Translations under genes and position numbers: made by a program
The notes under the pieces: model-generated
Databases searched by the model: none
The model's input: only the letters and a program-made list of their open reading frames with translations
What the model was told of the DNA's origin: nothing
Part shown: positions 8,016 to 15,426 of the stretch, one piece after another
How positions within the stretch are numbered: the first letter of the stretch is position 1
Layout of the letters: each line of letters opens with the position of its first letter
Source of the DNA: Spirochaetales bacterium
GTDB lineage: Bacteria; Spirochaetota; Spirochaetia; SZUA-6
Length of the DNA: 19,406 nt
Assembly (NCBI GenBank): GCA_003233545.1
Contig: QILZ01000082.1
Location: 1-19,406 of the forward strand
Direction of reading: 5' to 3'

Positions 8016-8617
8016 AAAGTTGCTTTCTTATAATATTCAGCTTCCCGCAATACTCATGCCTGCGGAGTAAATCTTACATCGAACGGTTCTATTACAATCG
8101 AAATAATTTTCGAACACAACAATTTAAAAGGATATTAATAAAACTTGATGATTGGACTACACGTTCCTCATTAAAACCAGGCAAGACTTTGTTGTTGATC
8201 AAAGAGCGGCTTACCTGGCCGGTACGAGCCGTTCTGTAGAGTGGGTAGTAGACTTTAATAAAGCTACTTCCTGCTATATTCCATATATGTTTTCTCCGGT
8301 TTCTTAAGATCCGGCCTGCATATTTACAATTGTACGATGTAAGTTTTATAAATCCGTCAAGCATTCTCCCTTTTTCCTTTTTTTTCGATTTCCTGTATCT
8401 ACCACAAGTTTCTTTGATTATTGCCTTTGGTTTTTTCATATTTAAACCCATTTTTTATGACCTCCTTCAAAAGTAACTACTCTTCTGAATTCGTCATTTT
8501 TTATTTCGGATGGATTTTTAGTGGTTTAATTCATATATTAAACTATACTATCGACTGGCTTTACTATATTCTTGAATTCTATTATATGTTAGCACTTTGG
8601 TGTACTTGGAGTAATAA
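8016..8617. other. 602-base junction between housekeeping and catabolic halves
   Basis: The only coding-like content is the minus-strand transposase remnant. A small dyad, TCGAAA-TAAT-TTTCGA, occurs at 8098-8113. The last 130 bases before 8618 are very AT-rich, as expected of a promoter region, but I could not pick a convincing -35/-10 pair for the downstream operon. No tRNA or attachment site is visible. Confidence 0.6.
8092..8451 (-). pseudogene. Transposase N-terminal remnant (integrase-core / ISNCY-like)
   Basis: A 119-codon minus-strand frame. Its first 55 or so residues (IIKETCGRYRKSKKKEKGRM, then LDGFIKLTSYNCKYAGRILRN) resemble the N-terminal helical domain of a family of integrase-core DDE transposases, as I recall them (a lysine-rich 'YRKA.KKEK' helix, then 'LDEF...TGYNRKYA..LL'). 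After about residue 58 the similarity fades and no DDE catalytic core is present, so this is a truncated, inactive remnant. An excellent AAGGAGGT ribosome site lies 8-9 bases before the ATG, which supports a former real gene start. No terminal inverted repeats or target duplications were recognised. It ends about 75 bp from the terminator at 7984-8015. Confidence in 'transposase' is moderate, in 'broken' high. Confidence 0.55.
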
Positions 8618-9580
8618 ATGAACAATTACAGCCCGGCTTCCAAAAGGACTATGTATTTCATTGGGGTCAGTACTGGGAAATCCTCTATTATGCAGGTTTT
8701 CCCCCGATGGGCCGAATATCTAGAGCTGAATGCAGTTATAAAAGGGTATGACTTTGAACCCCATGCGGCTCCGGAACTTTATCAGGAAGCCGTAGAATTT
8801 ATTAAGAATGATCCATTATCGCTTGGAGCTCTGGTAACGACTCATAAACTGGATCTGGTAAAAGCATGCAGGAATATTTTTGATGGATTAGGTGAGTATG
8901 CATCCCTATTGGGAGAAGTCAGTTCCATATCAAAAAGAGGAAACGAACTCTGGGGGCATGCTATGGACCCGATTACAAGCGGATTATCACTCGAAGCAAT
9001 TGTTCCCAGGGATTACTGGAAAAAATCGGGAAGCGACCTCCATATTATCGGTGCAGGAGGTGCCTCCCTTGCCCTTTCACTCTACCTGATAAATAAGAGT
9101 AAAGACGGTGGAGATGTCCCTGCCCGGATAGTTGTAAGCAACAGAAGTAATGAACATCTGCATGAAATGCAGGCTATTCATAATCAGGTCACTACAAAAA
9201 TGAACTTTGAATATATCCTGACCCCCAGGGCAGAAAATAATGACACTGTTGTTGCCTCTCTTAAGCCCGGTTCCATGGTGATAAATGCAACAGGCCTGGG
9301 AAAAGACAGTCCGGGCTCTCCTCTGACAAACAAAGTGGTGTTCCCGGAAAATGGGATCGTATGGGAGTTTAATTACCGTGGGGAGCGAATATTCCTTGAC
9401 CAGGCAAGAACTCAGGAGAAAACAAAAGCACTGACCATCCATGATGGATGGATCTATTTTATTCACGGTTGGACTCGTGTAATTGCAGAAGTATTTCACC
9501 TGAATATTCCAACCCGTGGATCGAAATTCGATAAATTATCTAAAATTGCATCAGATGCAAAATCACGAATGTTATTATGA
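8618..9580 (+). CDS. Shikimate dehydrogenase-like NAD(P)-dependent oxidoreductase, atypical subfamily
   Basis: A 320-residue two-domain protein of the AroE superfamily. The substrate domain carries GVSTGKSSI (the counterpart of the SKSxxH loop), VTTHK with candidate catalytic Lys77, and HAMDPITSG with Asp117 matching the AroE Lys-Asp pair. The Rossmann domain has IIGAGGAS (about 144-150) and a following SNRS. The C-terminus (HDGWIYFIHGW) matches the AroE closing helix. It is longer than AroE (about 270-290), and the shikimate-binding loops differ. I therefore do not think it makes shikimate; a related cyclic polyol or keto-acid substrate is more likely. GGAG precedes the ATG. It is the first gene of a tight plus-strand trio: a cupin isomerase 13 bp later and a hydroxyacid dehydrogenase. 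Exact reaction unknown. Confidence 0.82.
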   Translation: MNNYSPASKRTMYFIGVSTGKSSIMQVFPRWAEYLELNAVIKGYDFEPHAAPELYQEAVEFIKNDPLSLGALVTTHKLDLVKACRNIFDGLGEYASLLGEVSSISKRGNELWGHAMDPITSGLSLEAIVPRDYWKKSGSDLHIIGAGGASLALSLYLINKSKDGGDVPARIVVSNRSNEHLHEMQAIHNQVTTKMNFEYILTPRAENNDTVVASLKPGSMVINATGLGKDSPGSPLTNKVVFPENGIVWEFNYRGERIFLDQARTQEKTKALTIHDGWIYFIHGWTRVIAEVFHLNIPTRGSKFDKLSKIASDAKSRMLL

Positions 9581-9593
9581 AAAGGAGAAAGTT

Positions 9594-10184
9594 ATGAAAC
9601 ATCCCTTTTATGTAGAAATCCCGCTCTCGTTTGATAGAATAACAGGCATAGCTAATTGCAGTAAACCGGCTCTGGAACGCCGTTACTCCGATATGAAAAA
9701 TATGTATTTTGATGAAGAGAAACGCAAGGAAAAAGAGAAGGGCGGTAACAACCTGATCTATCGATTCTATGATCTGGGCATCCCGAAAAAAGAGGGAGAT
9801 CTGGCCTTCGGAACCAGTATTATCTATCCGGGTAAAGTGGGGAATGAATACCATATGACCAACGGACATTTCCACACAATCCTCGATACAGCAGAGATCT
9901 ATTATTGTCAGTCCGGACATGGCATAATGATGATGGAAAGCCCCGAAGGAGACATACTATACAAGGAAATGAAATCAGGTCAGGTGATCTACGTGCCTGG
10001 GAGATATGCTCACAGGAGTATAAATATAAGCAGCTCTGAAACTCTGATTACCTTCTATGTTTTTCGGGCTGATGCGGGTCACGACTATGGTTCCATCAAA
10101 GAAAAGGGATTTCGTAAACTTGTGGTCGAAGATGGTGGCCATTGGACTGTAATCGATAATCCACGATGGAAAAATTACGAATGA
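9594..10184 (+). CDS. Cupin-type glucose-6-phosphate isomerase (archaeal-type PGI family)
   Basis: A 196-residue cupin of the metal-dependent phosphoglucose isomerase family, unrelated to classical Pgi. The metal site is visible as GHFHT (His92 and His94), Glu101 in AEIYY, and His140 in GRYAHRS. The flanking IIYPGKVGNEYHMTNGHFH and RADAGHDYG blocks are typical. Family members interconvert glucose-6-phosphate and fructose-6-phosphate, or act on similar aldose/ketose phosphates. The frame is open to 9516, but 9594 is the start: AAAGGAG is six bases upstream and the earlier codons overlap the preceding gene. It overlaps the next gene in an ATGA junction, implying translational coupling. Placement between two dehydrogenases suggests that it isomerises a pathway-specific sugar phosphate rather than serving general glycolysis; that is inference. 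Confidence 0.88.
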   Translation: MKHPFYVEIPLSFDRITGIANCSKPALERRYSDMKNMYFDEEKRKEKEKGGNNLIYRFYDLGIPKKEGDLAFGTSIIYPGKVGNEYHMTNGHFHTILDTAEIYYCQSGHGIMMMESPEGDILYKEMKSGQVIYVPGRYAHRSINISSSETLITFYVFRADAGHDYGSIKEKGFRKLVVEDGGHWTVIDNPRWKNYE

Positions 10185-11110
10185 AAAAAGGAAGAATTCT
10201 GATCACTCCCCGATCCCTCTCGAAAAACGGACATCCAGGACTAACAGACCTGATAAAAGCCGGTTATGAACTTTTAACCCCATTCCCCGGGCTTATGCCG
10301 TCTGAGGAGGATCTTGAAGAAGTTCTCCCGGGATGCATAGGGTATCTGGCTGGAGTGGAAAAAATAAATGGAAAAGTTCTGGAGAAATGTCCGGATCTTA
10401 AAGTAATCAGCCGGAATGGTGTAGGCATTGATAACGTGGACATTAAGACCGCTGAAAAAATGGGTATTGCATTACGAACAACACCCGGAGCTAACTCAAG
10501 AGGAGTTGCAGAGTTGACAATTGGTTTGCTGTTCAGTCTGGTCCGTTCTATTCCGCTTGTAAACCAGTCAATCAAGACCGGCAAATGGGACCGCTTCCTG
10601 GGCATGGAAATTCAAGGAAAAACGCTGGGCGTTATCGGAACAGGTATGATTGGACAGCAGGTGATATTTTTGGCCGCAGGGATGGGAATGAAGATTCTTG
10701 CCTATGATCTTTATCAGGATAAAGCTCTCCGCAGCAGAATGGATATCCAATATCTTCCCCTGAAAGAAGTACTAGCACAAAGTGATATAATAACCCTCCA
10801 TTGTCCGGCCGGAGATACCCCATTAATCGATGAGAAAGCCATTGCCCGGATGACCGGGGAAAGCTACCTGATTAACACAGCCAGATCAGCTCTTGTAGAT
10901 GAGACAGCACTGTTCTCCGCACTTGATTCAGGTAAGCTTACCGGGTATGCAGTGGATGTCTTTGAAAAAGAACCCCCGGTAATGACTCCTCTGCTGCTTC
11001 ATAAAAGAGTGATTACTACTGCACATATCGGAGGGTTCACAATAGAGAGTGTGGATCGGGCTACCCAGGCAGCAGTTAAAAATATATTAGATATTCTGGA
11101 AGTAATTTGA
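10181..11110 (+). CDS. D-isomer-specific 2-hydroxyacid dehydrogenase (phosphoglycerate dehydrogenase-like)
   Basis: A 309-residue NAD-dependent dehydrogenase. The nucleotide fold is GVIGTGMIG (about 150-158) with Asp176 at the end of the second strand. The catalytic triad is visible: Arg235 in INTAR, Glu264 in DVFEKEP and His282 in TAHIGG. SRNGVGIDNVD around residue 78 is the SerA-like substrate loop. There is no C-terminal ACT domain, so it is the short form also used on other 2-hydroxyacids (glycerate, erythronate, sugar-acid phosphates). An in-frame ATG at 10166 exists, but 10181 makes a classic ATGA overlap with the cupin gene and is preferred. It is the last gene of the trio, before about 275 bases without a clear gene. 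Substrate specificity is not readable. Confidence 0.88.
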   Translation: MKKGRILITPRSLSKNGHPGLTDLIKAGYELLTPFPGLMPSEEDLEEVLPGCIGYLAGVEKINGKVLEKCPDLKVISRNGVGIDNVDIKTAEKMGIALRTTPGANSRGVAELTIGLLFSLVRSIPLVNQSIKTGKWDRFLGMEIQGKTLGVIGTGMIGQQVIFLAAGMGMKILAYDLYQDKALRSRMDIQYLPLKEVLAQSDIITLHCPAGDTPLIDEKAIARMTGESYLINTARSALVDETALFSALDSGKLTGYAVDVFEKEPPVMTPLLLHKRVITTAHIGGFTIESVDRATQAAVKNILDILEVI

Positions 11111-11386
11111 TTATGAGCAGGAGTTACATAACAATAAATAATATAAACCGCAGAAGCCACTGTTAAAGAATCATTATCTTACAATACCAGAAGATTAATT
11201 ATGGGTCATTTTAAAACAATGAATTATTAGACGATTGGTGGATTCGAAGGAGAAAAATACCAGACAATAATTGCATTCACCAGGATATATATTAAAGTTG
11301 CTTCGTGGTTAAAGGTAGACAACCTTTCGCCTGCTCTATTTTGTTCCATTTACTTGTTCCAGGCGGAAGCTGAGATATAATAATTT
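11111..11386. other. Convergent intergenic region
   Basis: It separates the plus-strand trio from the minus-strand operon. A weak hairpin, AAAGGT (11311-11316) with ACCTTT (11322-11327), could act as a shared terminator but lacks a U tract. An 8-base direct repeat, TTGTTCCA, occurs at 11341-11348 and 11354-11361. No coding sequence with recognisable similarity was seen. Confidence 0.5.
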
Positions 11387-11524
11387 TTAATCCAGTTTCA
11401 TTTGAGTAATTTTAATAGAACATCCTCTGTCTCCGGCAGCAGAATCATTAATATACTCAACAAGTTTTCGTTTCCTTTCCCCTGCAAAGAGGATTTTCTC
11501 TACATCATTTACTTTACCAGTCAT
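11387..11524 (-). CDS. Hypothetical 45-residue ORF overlapping the UlaG-like gene end
   Basis: On the minus strand an ATG at 11524 lies inside the last codons of the UlaG-like gene, in the +1 frame, with a GGAAGG ribosome site six bases upstream. It gives 45 residues: MTGKVNDVEKILFAGERKRK, then LVEYINDSAAGDRGCSIKIT, then QMKLD. The composition is protein-like, charged and without low-complexity runs, and the overlapping start is typical of operon genes. I do not recognise it. It could be a genuine small protein, or the surviving tail of a larger deleted gene fused to a chance start, which would match the gene decay seen elsewhere in this operon. It has no signal peptide or membrane segment. 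Confidence 0.4.
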   Translation of the reverse strand: MTGKVNDVEKILFAGERKRKLVEYINDSAAGDRGCSIKITQMKLD

Positions 11525-12386
11525 AGAAACCTTCCATTTGATATAACATATTCAGTTCTGCAGGATAAACATTGCATTCCAGATTATGTTCATCAATTGT
11601 TTTTTTTAAATCATTAACATTCACCGTGTTAAATTTAAACATACCATAATGATGAGGAATCATAAAGGGAATTTTTAAATCATAGATAAGCTGCAGGGCT
11701 TCAGCGAAATAGAAGTTACCGGCAATACTATAACGTCTTAAAATATCACTTCTCCCATTTACTGGAAGCAAAGCCAGATCTATCCCGAAGGAATTCAGTT
11801 TTTCTTGTAATCCAGGATAAGGAATACAGTCACCGGAATGATACACCGTTAGTTCACCAAAATTTATTATATACCCGAGGTAAAGGCTGTGCCCCTGTGA
11901 ATCCACATCAAGCTCTTCATGGGCAGAAGCAACTCCATATATGGAGATATTCTCCTTAAGCAAAGCCTTTCTCCCATCATCCATACATATCATTTTATTT
12001 TTCGGGATACCTCTCTCCAGCCCAATATTTATCAAAGCCTCAGGAAGAATGAACAGACAATCGGGGTTATTCTGTCGAATAACCGGGATTAAACCGGGAT
12101 CCATATGATCAGAATGGGAATGGGTAGAGATAAAATAATCTATATCAGTAAGACTTACCGGCGCTACCGGAGGGTCGATCATCCTTATATGGGGATATTT
12201 TTTCCCTCTGTATTTCATTGCCAGCACATTTGAGAGATACGGATCCAAAAGGAGAGTTATTTTCTGAAACTGTAAGATAAATCCGGCTTGTCCTAACCAC
12301 CACAGTCCAATTCCCGGATCTGTGAATTCTCTATATCTATAATCAGTACCGTTTTTCACAGAAAGCCGTTTTACAGGTTTGACCAT
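11514..12386 (-). CDS. UlaG-like metallo-beta-lactamase-fold hydrolase
   Basis: A 290-residue cytosolic MBL-fold protein. The metal-binding signature STHSHSDHMD gives the HxHxDH motif (His89, His91, Asp93, His94). YHSGDC supplies the later ligand motif, and PHHYGMFKFNT resembles the C-terminal block of the UlaG/RNase Z-like sugar-lactonase group. E. coli UlaG opens the lactone of L-ascorbate-6-phosphate; by analogy this enzyme may hydrolyse a sugar lactone or phosphoester made by the upstream oxidoreductases. The ATG overlaps the end of the FGGY kinase remnant, whose TAA is 13-15 bases inside this gene, so the two were translationally coupled before the kinase decayed. It lies in the operon Gfo/Idh, ADH, kinase remnant, UlaG-like, small ORF. 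Exact substrate unknown. Confidence 0.82.
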   Translation of the reverse strand: MVKPVKRLSVKNGTDYRYREFTDPGIGLWWLGQAGFILQFQKITLLLDPYLSNVLAMKYRGKKYPHIRMIDPPVAPVSLTDIDYFISTHSHSDHMDPGLIPVIRQNNPDCLFILPEALINIGLERGIPKNKMICMDDGRKALLKENISIYGVASAHEELDVDSQGHSLYLGYIINFGELTVYHSGDCIPYPGLQEKLNSFGIDLALLPVNGRSDILRRYSIAGNFYFAEALQLIYDLKIPFMIPHHYGMFKFNTVNVNDLKKTIDEHNLECNVYPAELNMLYQMEGFYDW

Positions 12387-12837
12387 TCACTTATACCCTC
12401 ATAGCACGAATTTATAACTTGCCAAAGCCGGTTATACTCGTCTGTCAGGGAAGAGAAATAGTTCCGGAATTCTTCCCGGCAGACAATCGAACTTCCGGCT
12501 TCTATTAAGGCTTCGGCTCCTACAGCAATCCGCATTTCCCGGCCATTTCATAAGTCATCTCTCCTACAATCTTAGTCGGACAGACTATCTTAGGAAGCTT
12601 GCCTCTCTTCATCCCAACAAGATTCCTGATTATCGACAAAGACCTGATCCCCGGGAAGACCACAAAAACACATAGCGGTTTAACCTGAAAGTCTGAATCT
12701 TCTTCCATAATTCCCGGTTCTGGCTGAATCGGGTTTAACAGAACAAAGACACTTCCACGGCTTACACCACTCTGATCATACAGAGAACATTTTACTCCCT
12801 GTGTTCCAATATCTACACCCGGTAAATATGAATCCAC
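12371..12837 (-). pseudogene. Collapsed FGGY carbohydrate kinase (xylulokinase-like) pseudogene
   Basis: Three pieces of one kinase lie in order on the minus strand. The N-terminus has GVDIGTQGVKCSLYD (phosphate 1 loop) and QPEPGIMEEDSDF. A middle piece has GKLPKIVCPTKIVGEMTYE, the FGGY inter-domain segment. The C-terminal piece, in another frame after a TAG, has GAEALIEAGSSI and EYNRLWQVINSCYEGISEW. Intact FGGY kinases have about 490-520 residues; here about 155 codons remain, with roughly 170-190 residues missing at each of two internal gaps plus a frame change. The catalytic Asp region is gone, so the protein cannot phosphorylate. The GTG start still has AGGGGG overlapping the ADH stop codon, and the end still overlaps the UlaG-like start, so decay was by internal deletion with the operon frame retained. 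Confidence 0.85.
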
Positions 12838-12845
12838 TAAGCCCC

Positions 12846-13883
12846 CTATATGGTTATTACGCTCTTTAAACCCTTTCCTGCAGCCACATTAGCTATCACT
12901 TCAGAAATCTCATTCAAAGGAGAAGAAGAGGTAATCAGATCCTTCACCTTTAATGTTCCCTCCTCTATTAATCTCAGACAATTACGATACTGACGAAGAC
13001 TCTGCATGGTTGTTCCGGAGATAGTCAATTGTTTATAGTGGATTTCATTAGTATCCAGAGATACCATAGATTTACCCTTAGGTAATCCTCCGAAAAACAT
13101 GATTCGACCATTAAGTCCTGCCAGGGAAAAAGCCATTTCCTGGATAGCAGTCACTGAAGCAGCTGTTATTACCACATCCACTAATTTTCCAGCTGTCTGT
13201 TTTTCCAATTCCTCTCTCACCTTTCCTGCTATAGGAATTACGGATGGAACCAGATTTTTAGCCAACTCCAATCTTTCTCTACTCAAGTCATTGATAAAAA
13301 TATGGGAAGCACCAGCCATAACAGCTATCAGTGTATGCATGATTCCGATAGGCCCGGCACCTATAACAAGAACTTTGTCCCCAGGTTTAATTCCGATTCG
13401 CTCATAAGCATTATAAACACAGGATAAAGGTTCAGCTAAAGCGGCTTCCGCAAAACTTATATTGTTACCAATGGGTGTAATATTCCCCTGCAGGACTGCC
13501 TGAGCCGGAATCTTCACAAATTCGGCAAATCCTCCGTCAACATTAACCCCCAGTGCACGGGCTCTATGACACATCTGAGTATTACCGCCAATACAGATAT
13601 CACAGACACCACAACCGTAATTGGGAGCTACAGCAACTCTAATACCCGGAGTATATCCGGAAATTCTGTTCCCCACTTTATCTATGATTCCGGCAAACTC
13701 ATGACCCAGAACCCGCGGATTATTGGAATTAATACCCGTTTTTCCATTTTTGAAAAACCTTACATCTGTACCGCAGATAAATGCAGCTTTCACTTTAAGA
13801 AGAACTTCATCTTCGTTTATCTCTGGAATTTCTATTTCTTCCACCCGGATATCTCCCTGACCATATAATCTGGCTGCTTTCAT
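12846..13883 (-). CDS. Zinc-dependent medium-chain alcohol/polyol dehydrogenase
   Basis: A 345-residue medium-chain dehydrogenase resembling sorbitol and threonine dehydrogenases. The catalytic zinc ligands are Cys37 (FICGTD), His61-Glu62 (LGHEFAG) and probably Glu151 (AEPLSC). The structural zinc lobe has four cysteines (91, 94, 97, 105). The cofactor fold is VIGAGPIG (173-180) with an acidic residue (Asp199), suggesting NAD. Such enzymes oxidise a secondary hydroxyl of a polyol, sugar or sugar acid. A strong AGGAGG lies just upstream of the ATG, next to the stop codon of the preceding Gfo/Idh gene (9-bp gap), so the genes are co-transcribed. The FGGY kinase remnant follows 8 bp later. A polyol dehydrogenase beside a xylulokinase-type kinase originally suggests a pentitol or ketose route. 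Confidence 0.9.
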   Translation of the reverse strand: MKAARLYGQGDIRVEEIEIPEINEDEVLLKVKAAFICGTDVRFFKNGKTGINSNNPRVLGHEFAGIIDKVGNRISGYTPGIRVAVAPNYGCGVCDICIGGNTQMCHRARALGVNVDGGFAEFVKIPAQAVLQGNITPIGNNISFAEAALAEPLSCVYNAYERIGIKPGDKVLVIGAGPIGIMHTLIAVMAGASHIFINDLSRERLELAKNLVPSVIPIAGKVREELEKQTAGKLVDVVITAASVTAIQEMAFSLAGLNGRIMFFGGLPKGKSMVSLDTNEIHYKQLTISGTTMQSLRQYRNCLRLIEEGTLKVKDLITSSSPLNEISEVIANVAAGKGLKSVITI

Positions 13884-13892
13884 TTTTTCCTC

Positions 13893-14906
13893 CTAGAGCT
13901 TTACCGGTCGTTTTTCACTAATTGATAAATTTCCGGCGTTAACAACCTTTACTGCCTCCAAACCATCCCGGCCGGTAACTATAGGTGTTTCATCTTTCCG
14001 GATACTTTCTATAAAATGGGTATCCTCCCGAAGATAGGCATCCAGAAAGAGATTTTGCCAGCTTTTTACGAAAGGTGTATCTATTCCATTCGGTGTACAG
14101 GTCAATACAGAGAAATTTCGGGTTTTCCCTACATGAATTATTCCCTTGGTCCCCAGAATTTCTACACGGGAATCATAACCATAGAGAACCCCCTGCGCTC
14201 CCTCGATCATCCCCTGAGCTCCGGACTTTAACCGGCAGCTCATAATAACGTTATCATAGAAATCAGGATATTTTTCTCTTGCATCGGGACAACGATAATT
14301 TCCCGCCACGGCATATACCTCATCTACATAACTACCGCTGTACCAGTGCAGGGTATCAATATCATGACTACTTACCTCAGCAAGGGGCCCGTTACTTTTT
14401 TTTATGTCGTACATCCATGGACGGGGAATGCTTGGACCATGAGTCAAAGATTTTACCAGAACCACATCACCAATTTCTCCGGCATCGATTCTCTCCTTTG
14501 CATATTGAAAACTCTCATCAAACCGACGCATAAATGCAAGCTGAAGCTTGACACCACCGGCTTCCGCCGCTTCGATCATCTCTGCACACTCACTCTCATT
14601 CATAGCCATCGGTTTTTCGCAGAGGATGTGTTTTCCTGCTGCACCGGCGGCCACCACTATTTCCTTGTGCAGGACTGTGGGAGTTACGACTACCACTGCA
14701 TCCACTGATTCATCCTTTAAAGCATCCCGATAATCCAGAAAGTACTTTCCAATTCCAAGCTCTTTACATGCTGTCTCAGCAGTCTCTTCTACAGGGTCCA
14801 CCATTGCATATAGACGGGCACCGGATACTGACCGGGTAAAATTACGAGCATGAATCATACCAGCTCTACCGCTGCCTATTACACAGACATTAAGGATCTC
14901 CTTCAT
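13893..14906 (-). CDS. Gfo/Idh/MocA-family oxidoreductase (inositol 2-dehydrogenase-like)
   Basis: A 337-residue NAD(P)-dependent sugar or cyclitol oxidoreductase. The Rossmann motif is VIGSGRAGMIHA (about 9-20). EKPMA holds Lys98, the conserved catalytic Lys, and SSHDIDTLHW (about 179-188) holds the Asp/His used in myo-inositol dehydrogenases. The frame extends to a TTG at 14912, but the ATG at 14906 has AGGAG six bases upstream and is preferred. First gene of the minus-strand operon, with a promoter about 125 bp upstream. Members oxidise or epimerise sugars, sugar nucleotides and inositols, so the exact substrate cannot be given. The HDIDTLHW block is closer to inositol/scyllo-inositol-type dehydrogenases than to the second Gfo/Idh protein in this window. 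Confidence 0.9.
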   Translation of the reverse strand: MKEILNVCVIGSGRAGMIHARNFTRSVSGARLYAMVDPVEETAETACKELGIGKYFLDYRDALKDESVDAVVVVTPTVLHKEIVVAAGAAGKHILCEKPMAMNESECAEMIEAAEAGGVKLQLAFMRRFDESFQYAKERIDAGEIGDVVLVKSLTHGPSIPRPWMYDIKKSNGPLAEVSSHDIDTLHWYSGSYVDEVYAVAGNYRCPDAREKYPDFYDNVIMSCRLKSGAQGMIEGAQGVLYGYDSRVEILGTKGIIHVGKTRNFSVLTCTPNGIDTPFVKSWQNLFLDAYLREDTHFIESIRKDETPIVTGRDGLEAVKVVNAGNLSISEKRPVKL

Positions 14907-15031
14907 ATCCAACTCCTATCCAAAGTTTCTATTAATCTGATCACGAACCCGGGATGAAAAACGGGTAATTTCAACAAGAACAATTTTCCTCTCTGTTAAT
15001 TTTTCAAATATATTCATATTTTTGTTATTCT

Positions 15032-15060
15032 ATTTTAGCATATTCTTTCGTTTTTACCAA
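15032..15060 (-). promoter_or_regulatory. Promoter of the Gfo/Idh-ADH-UlaG operon
   Basis: On the minus strand TTGGTA (15055-15060), 17 bases and TAAAAT (15032-15037), with TGC directly before the -10 making an extended -10. The leader would be about 120 bases. A small inverted repeat, ACCCG/CGGGT, lies within it near 14946-14966. Confidence 0.6.
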
Positions 15061-15163
15061 CATAATTATCATATATCAATACAAAAAACGCATCCGACCG
15101 GATTATAGAAGAATTTACACAATTACAGAACAGAAAAAGAAAATAAATGATAAATTTACTGCG

Positions 15164-15193
15164 TTGACATTATCTAAAATGCTTCCATATAGT
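15164..15193 (+). promoter_or_regulatory. Orphan plus-strand promoter with flanking inverted repeat
   Basis: TTGACA (15164-15169), an 18-base spacer and TATAGT (15188-15193). The arms CTTCCA (15182-15187) and TGGAAG (15196-15201) pair exactly around the -10, which suggests an operator. It points at the decayed 15235-15330 reading frame and has no intact gene to drive. Confidence 0.6.
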
Positions 15194-15234
15194 AGTGGAA
15201 GGTAAAGCTGATCCAACTGAAGGAGATACACTGT

Positions 15235-15330
15235 ATGAAACAGGAAACACTGTCACCAGGAGAGCGGCGGGAAGCAGTGTTACCCCGTAAGAAGCCGGAC
15301 AGATTCCATTTGACAATGTTTATATCCTGA
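15235..15330 (+). pseudogene. 5' fragment resembling a uroporphyrinogen-decarboxylase-family gene
   Basis: A short plus-strand frame of 31 codons with a proper AAGGAG site nine bases before its ATG and a good promoter upstream. It encodes LSPGERREAVLPRKKPDR after a five-residue start. This matches the common opening of UroD/MtaA-type proteins (a 'LTPRERVLAALNRKKPDRVP' style start, from memory). The frame ends in TGA right after the motif, whereas family members have about 330-380 residues. Downstream bases keep open frames for short runs only. I read this as a gene lost by deletion and frameshift. UroD-like proteins in sugar loci are often corrinoid methyltransferases or proteins of unknown role. 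The identification rests on about 20 residues, so it is tentative. Confidence 0.42.
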
Positions 15331-15426
15331 CACAGAATGACGGTGCGGTCAGGTAGTCGTCGATGTACGAAATGAAGTTGTCGATAATCTAAGTATGGAA
15401 ATGCATATCATGAGGGATGGAATTGA

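Larger units (their letters stand above)
14907..15426. other. 520-base inter-operon region with two opposing promoters
   Basis: It holds the minus-strand promoter of the Gfo/Idh-ADH operon (15032-15060), a plus-strand promoter (15164-15193) and the gene remnant it would drive (15235-15330). The stretch 15331-15426 is open in changing plus-strand frames (NVYILTQNDGAVR, then VVVDVRNEVVDNLSMEM in another frame). That looks like decayed coding sequence, but I cannot name it. Confidence 0.5.

Noticed and set aside
8098..8113. TCGAAA-TAAT-TTTCGA dyad as an IS end or attachment site
   Set aside because: There is no matching copy at the other side of the transposase remnant and no target duplication was seen.
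8165..8232. Plus-strand stretch reading LKPGKTLLLIKERLTWP, vaguely like a transposase central motif
   Set aside because: It is antisense to the better-supported transposase N-terminus and is followed by a stop; too short to claim.
11311..11327. Hairpin AAAGGT/ACCTTT as a terminator between convergent operons
   Set aside because: Short, AT-rich stem with no following U tract; mentioned only as part of the intergenic region.
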